From Polyangiaceae bacterium (GTDB taxonomy: Bacteria > Myxococcota > Polyangia > Polyangiales > Polyangiaceae): a stretch of 7,171 nucleotides of DNA. This document shows, in pieces, positions 4,296 to 7,171 of the stretch. The stretch spans positions 1 to 7,171 of the forward strand of contig JAICTU010000465.1 of assembly GCA_025936205.1 (NCBI GenBank), given 5' to 3'. The number at the start of each line of letters is the position of its first letter. The stretch's first letter is position 1. The notes below the pieces were generated by a model. The model made no database searches, had not been told where the DNA came from, and saw only the letters and a list, made by a program, of their open reading frames with translations. Both the position numbers and the translations under genes were made by a program.

Positions 4296-7171
4296 CTAGC
4301 TGGCTCTCGCCTCGAGCTCGCGCGGAAGGTGCGCCGCTGTGCGCGCGGACTCCAGCGCGGCGTCGAGGCTCAGCTCGCGGCCGCGCGCGTGCGCCGCGTC
4401 GCGCAGCGGTTCGGGCACGCGCGTGCCGAGCTGGCGCAGGAGGGGATCGACGTGGCGGGACCAGCTCTGGAAGTGCAGGGCGGAGTTGGCGGAAGCCCAG
4501 CCGAGCAGCTCGATGGCTCGCACGGGGTCACCCCGCTCGGCGTGCACGCGAGCCAGGCCCACGATCGCGTTCACCACCAGCGGCCAGCGGCGCGCGCTGT
4601 GGCTCAGCCCGAGGGCGCGGTCGAAGTGCTGGGCCGCGTCGCGGTAGCGCTGCTCCTGGCAAGCCAGGTGCCCCAGGCTCTCCAGCGTGTTGATCACGCC
4701 CCAATCCACGCGCCGTGCCTCGAACGCCGTGAGGCTCTCCTGAAAGTAGCGCTCGGCATCGCGGTATTGACCGCGCAGCAGGGCGATGTCACCCAGGTTC
4801 AACAGCGCGTTGGCCAGCTGAGGCGTGTCCGGCGGGCTGCTCGCCAGCGCTTCGCGGTAGAGCTCGGCCGATTCCTCGAGATCGCCGCACTGCTTGGCGA
4901 TCTCTGCCAGCGTGAACTTGCACCAGGCCACCGACTCGAGCGCGCCCGTCTCCCGGCACAGCTTCATGCAACGCCGCGCGTAGCCGGCGGCGGCGACGAA
5001 CTCGCCCAGGTTGACCTTTGCCCGCGCCGCCAGCCGCAGCGCGCCCTCGATCGCCCACACGTCGTTGAGCTGCTCGCCTACCTCCAGCGCTTGCAGGATC
5101 AGTTCGCAGCCGTCCTTCCAGTCGCCCATGCGGCCGCGCACCAGGCCCAGCAGGCACAAGCTGGTGGGCATGGCGATGTGCCCGTCGTTGAGGCGGCGCT
5201 GGATCTCCAGGTTCTCGCGCAACAGCGCTTCCGCCACGAGCGGGTCGCCCTTGGTCTCCAGGTGCACCTGGGCGGTGAAGGCCAGCGCCTCGGCCAGCGG
5301 CCAGTTGTTGCCCCAGTCCCGATAGAAGCGCAGGCCGCGCTCGGCGCTGTCGATGCAGCGCTCCGCGCTCCACACTTCGTTCATCACCCAGCCGGCGACG
5401 ATCCACGCCAGCGCGCGCTCGCGGCATTCCCCCACGTCGTCGAGCGCCGCCAGCGCGCGCGTCATGTGCGCGATAGCCTCTGCGCGCTTGCCCTGATCCT
5501 TGCCGTGGACGGCCTGCATCGCGAGCGCCATGCCGGCCAGACGCCGCGCCTCCGGGGCAGGGCGTTCGCCGGCGGGCAGTCCCTCCGGCAAGAAGGCATT
5601 CGCCACCTCCGCGCAGGCCCGCTCCACCTCGGCGCGCGAGCCGCGACGGCGGTGGTACACGCACAGCGCCCAGATCGCGGGTGCCACGCGCGCGACGTCG
5701 CGCCGCTCGAGCAAGCCCTGCCAGGCGGCGCCGATGTTGCCGAGCTCGGCGCTGACCTCGTGCATCACGCGCCGTTGCCGCAGCCTCTGCAGCACCGGCT
5801 CGCGCTCGGCCAGGAACTGCGAGAAGTAAGCGCCCATGCGCTCCTGGGTGAGCTGCTGGCTCGGCAGCTGCGCCAGCTTCTCTTCCGCATACTGGCGCAG
5901 GAGCTCGTGGATCACGTAGCGCGAGGCGGACGGCTGCCACTCGACCAGGGACTTGGCGACGAGCGCGGCCAAGTTGCCGAGCTTGGCCTCGGCTACGGCC
6001 TCGGCGGCCGCGCGCGTGAAGCCGCCGCGGAAGGCGCTGAGGCGCGCGAAGATCTCGCGCTCCTCCGGCGCGAGCAGCGCCCAGGAGTGATCGAAGACCG
6101 CGCGCAGGCTGCGCTGGCGGCTCGGCAGATCGCCGCGATCGTCGCGCAGAAAATCCGGGCTGCGCCGGATCTCGTCGGCGATCTCGCGCGGCCCGAGCAC
6201 GCCCACCCACGAGGAGGCGAGCACGATGCCGAGCGGCATGCCGTGCACGGCGCGGCAGATCTCCAGCACCGCCGGCATGTCGAGGTTGGGGTCGAAGTCG
6301 GCGCGCACGCGCTGCGCGCTGGAGATGAACAGCTCCACCGCGCCTTCGGCGCCTTCGCCCGCGGCGCCCTGTAGCTCCATGCCGGAGAGCGCGAACTGCG
6401 TCTCGCCGGTCAGCCGCAGCGGCTCGCGTGAGGTGGCCAGTACCTGGACCGCCGGTGCGCCCTCGAGCAGCCGGGCGATGAAGCTCGCCGCCGGCAGCAC
6501 GTGCTCGAAGTTGTCGAGCAGCAAGAGCAGCTCTTTCTCGTGCAGGTAGGAGCAGAGCTGGGCGCCGGCGTCGCCCGCGCCGGTGGGGAAGGCGAAGCCC
6601 AGGGCCGAGCCGATCGCGGAGATGATCTGCTGCGCATCGGTGATGCGCGTCAGATCGACGAAGCACACGCGATGCGAGCTCTGGCGCTGCCGCCGCGCCA
6701 CCTCCAGCGCGACACGGCTCTTGCCCATGCCGCCCGGCCCGGTGAGGGTGACGAGCTGCACGTTCGGATCGCGCAGCAGCCGCGCTACGCTCGCGACCTC
6801 GCGCTCGCGGCCGATGAAGGGCGTCATGGCGCGCGGCAGACTCGTCAGCTCGAGCGGACGGGGTGCACTCTCCGTGCTGGTCTGCACCAGCGCCACGCCG
6901 GAAACCGGGCCCTCGCGCGCGCTCTCCGGCGCCAGGCTCTGCTTGTGGGCGGACTCCAGCAGAGCGCCCAGCTGGCGCGCGCTGTCGATGCGCTGCTCGG
7001 GATTGCGCTCCAGCAGGCGCTGGCTGATCTCGATCAGCGCCGGTGGCGCCTCCGGGCACAGCGCGCGCAGATCCGGCACGGAGTTCTGCAGGATCGAGCG
7101 GATCACCGCCGCCGGCGAATCACCGCGGAAGGGGCGCTGCCCCGCCAGCATCTCGAACAGCATCACGCCGA
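4296..7171 (-). CDS. Ser/Thr protein kinase - STAND ATPase - TPR regulator (N-terminal part beyond the window)
   Basis: The reading frame stays open to the right edge, so at least 957 C-terminal residues are visible. The first ~75 are the end of a Hanks-type kinase C-lobe: GVMLFEMLAGQRPFRG (subdomain IX/X) and RNPEQRIDSARQL (subdomain XI). The HRD and DFG motifs would lie off-window. Counting from the GTG at 7166, a STAND-type NTPase follows, with a Walker A GPGGMGKS (143-150), Walker B LLLLLDNFE (213-221), sensor ATSREPLRL (244-252) and a GMPLGIVLA motif (309-317). From about 470 to 920 there are helical TPR repeats, clear in NALLNLGDIALLRGQYRDAE and the segments after it. The C-terminus has no LuxR-type helix-turn-helix. 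The architecture is common in myxobacterial signalling, where TPRs probably sense or scaffold partners and gate ATPase and kinase output. The target is unknown, and nothing in the sequence links it to the peptides. Confidence 0.85.
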   Translation of the reverse strand, partial: GVMLFEMLAGQRPFRGDSPAAVIRSILQNSVPDLRALCPEAPPALIEISQRLLERNPEQRIDSARQLGALLESAHKQSLAPESAREGPVSGVALVQTSTESAPRPLELTSLPRAMTPFIGREREVASVARLLRDPNVQLVTLTGPGGMGKSRVALEVARRQRQSSHRVCFVDLTRITDAQQIISAIGSALGFAFPTGAGDAGAQLCSYLHEKELLLLLDNFEHVLPAASFIARLLEGAPAVQVLATSREPLRLTGETQFALSGMELQGAAGEGAEGAVELFISSAQRVRADFDPNLDMPAVLEICRAVHGMPLGIVLASSWVGVLGPREIADEIRRSPDFLRDDRGDLPSRQRSLRAVFDHSWALLAPEEREIFARLSAFRGGFTRAAAEAVAEAKLGNLAALVAKSLVEWQPSASRYVIHELLRQYAEEKLAQLPSQQLTQERMGAYFSQFLAEREPVLQRLRQRRVMHEVSAELGNIGAAWQGLLERRDVARVAPAIWALCVYHRRRGSRAEVERACAEVANAFLPEGLPAGERPAPEARRLAGMALAMQAVHGKDQGKRAEAIAHMTRALAALDDVGECRERALAWIVAGWVMNEVWSAERCIDSAERGLRFYRDWGNNWPLAEALAFTAQVHLETKGDPLVAEALLRENLEIQRRLNDGHIAMPTSLCLLGLVRGRMGDWKDGCELILQALEVGEQLNDVWAIEGALRLAARAKVNLGEFVAAAGYARRCMKLCRETGALESVAWCKFTLAEIAKQCGDLEESAELYREALASSPPDTPQLANALLNLGDIALLRGQYRDAERYFQESLTAFEARRVDWGVINTLESLGHLACQEQRYRDAAQHFDRALGLSHSARRWPLVVNAIVGLARVHAERGDPVRAIELLGWASANSALHFQSWSRHVDPLLRQLGTRVPEPLRDAAHARGRELSLDAALESARTAAHLPRELEARAS

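Noticed and set aside
4116..6374. A 752-residue open frame on the plus strand opposite the kinase-ATPase gene.
   Set aside because: It is a GC-rich antisense shadow with repetitive Ala/Arg/Leu composition and no recognisable domain. The minus-strand frame has clear Walker motifs and TPRs.

Overview
The window reads as a GC-rich chromosomal segment, most likely from a myxobacterium-like member of the Myxococcota. The grounds are three: a very large Ser/Thr-kinase/STAND-ATPase/TPR regulator, convincing sigma-54 promoters on small secreted-peptide genes, and a GH67 alpha-glucuronidase of the kind found in polysaccharide-degrading soil bacteria. This assignment is inference from style; no marker gene is present.

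Layout, left to right. Positions 1-76 hold a regulatory repeat whose gene must lie beyond the left edge. Positions 125-523 form a complete small unit on the minus strand: sigma-54 promoter, short 5' UTR, an 85-residue peptide gene (copy A) and a 3' hairpin. Positions 655-2895 (minus) encode a GH67 alpha-glucuronidase with an export signal. Positions 2984-3477 carry a second, inverted copy of the peptide unit (copy B, plus strand, 84 residues). Positions 3531-4094 (minus) encode a short Tat-exported PstS-like substrate-binding protein. From 4296 to the right edge (minus) runs the C-terminal bulk of a kinase-ATPase-TPR protein, whose catalytic kinase half lies outside the window.

The notable system is the peptide family. 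Both copies start with a 26-residue double-glycine leader (L at -12, L at -7, V at -4, GG at -2/-1). A 58-59 residue core follows, built from only ten amino-acid types (Y, D, C, S, K, G, N, R, H, E), with 12-14 Tyr and 5 Cys. Each gene has a matching -24/-12 promoter (CTGGCACG-N4-CTGCT). About 101-102 bp upstream of the predicted transcription start lies a perfect dyad, ACTGTCC-N13-GGACAGT. Each gene also ends in the same strong hairpin. A third dyad with its flank at positions 1-76 predicts another unit to the left, so this is probably a small array of sigma-54-controlled, exported, Tyr/Cys-rich peptides. No maturation enzyme, C39 peptidase-transporter or enhancer-binding activator is visible in the window, so the function of the product is unknown.

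The alpha-glucuronidase sits exactly between the two inverted peptide copies. The substrate-binding protein and the kinase-ATPase show no evident functional link to the peptides.
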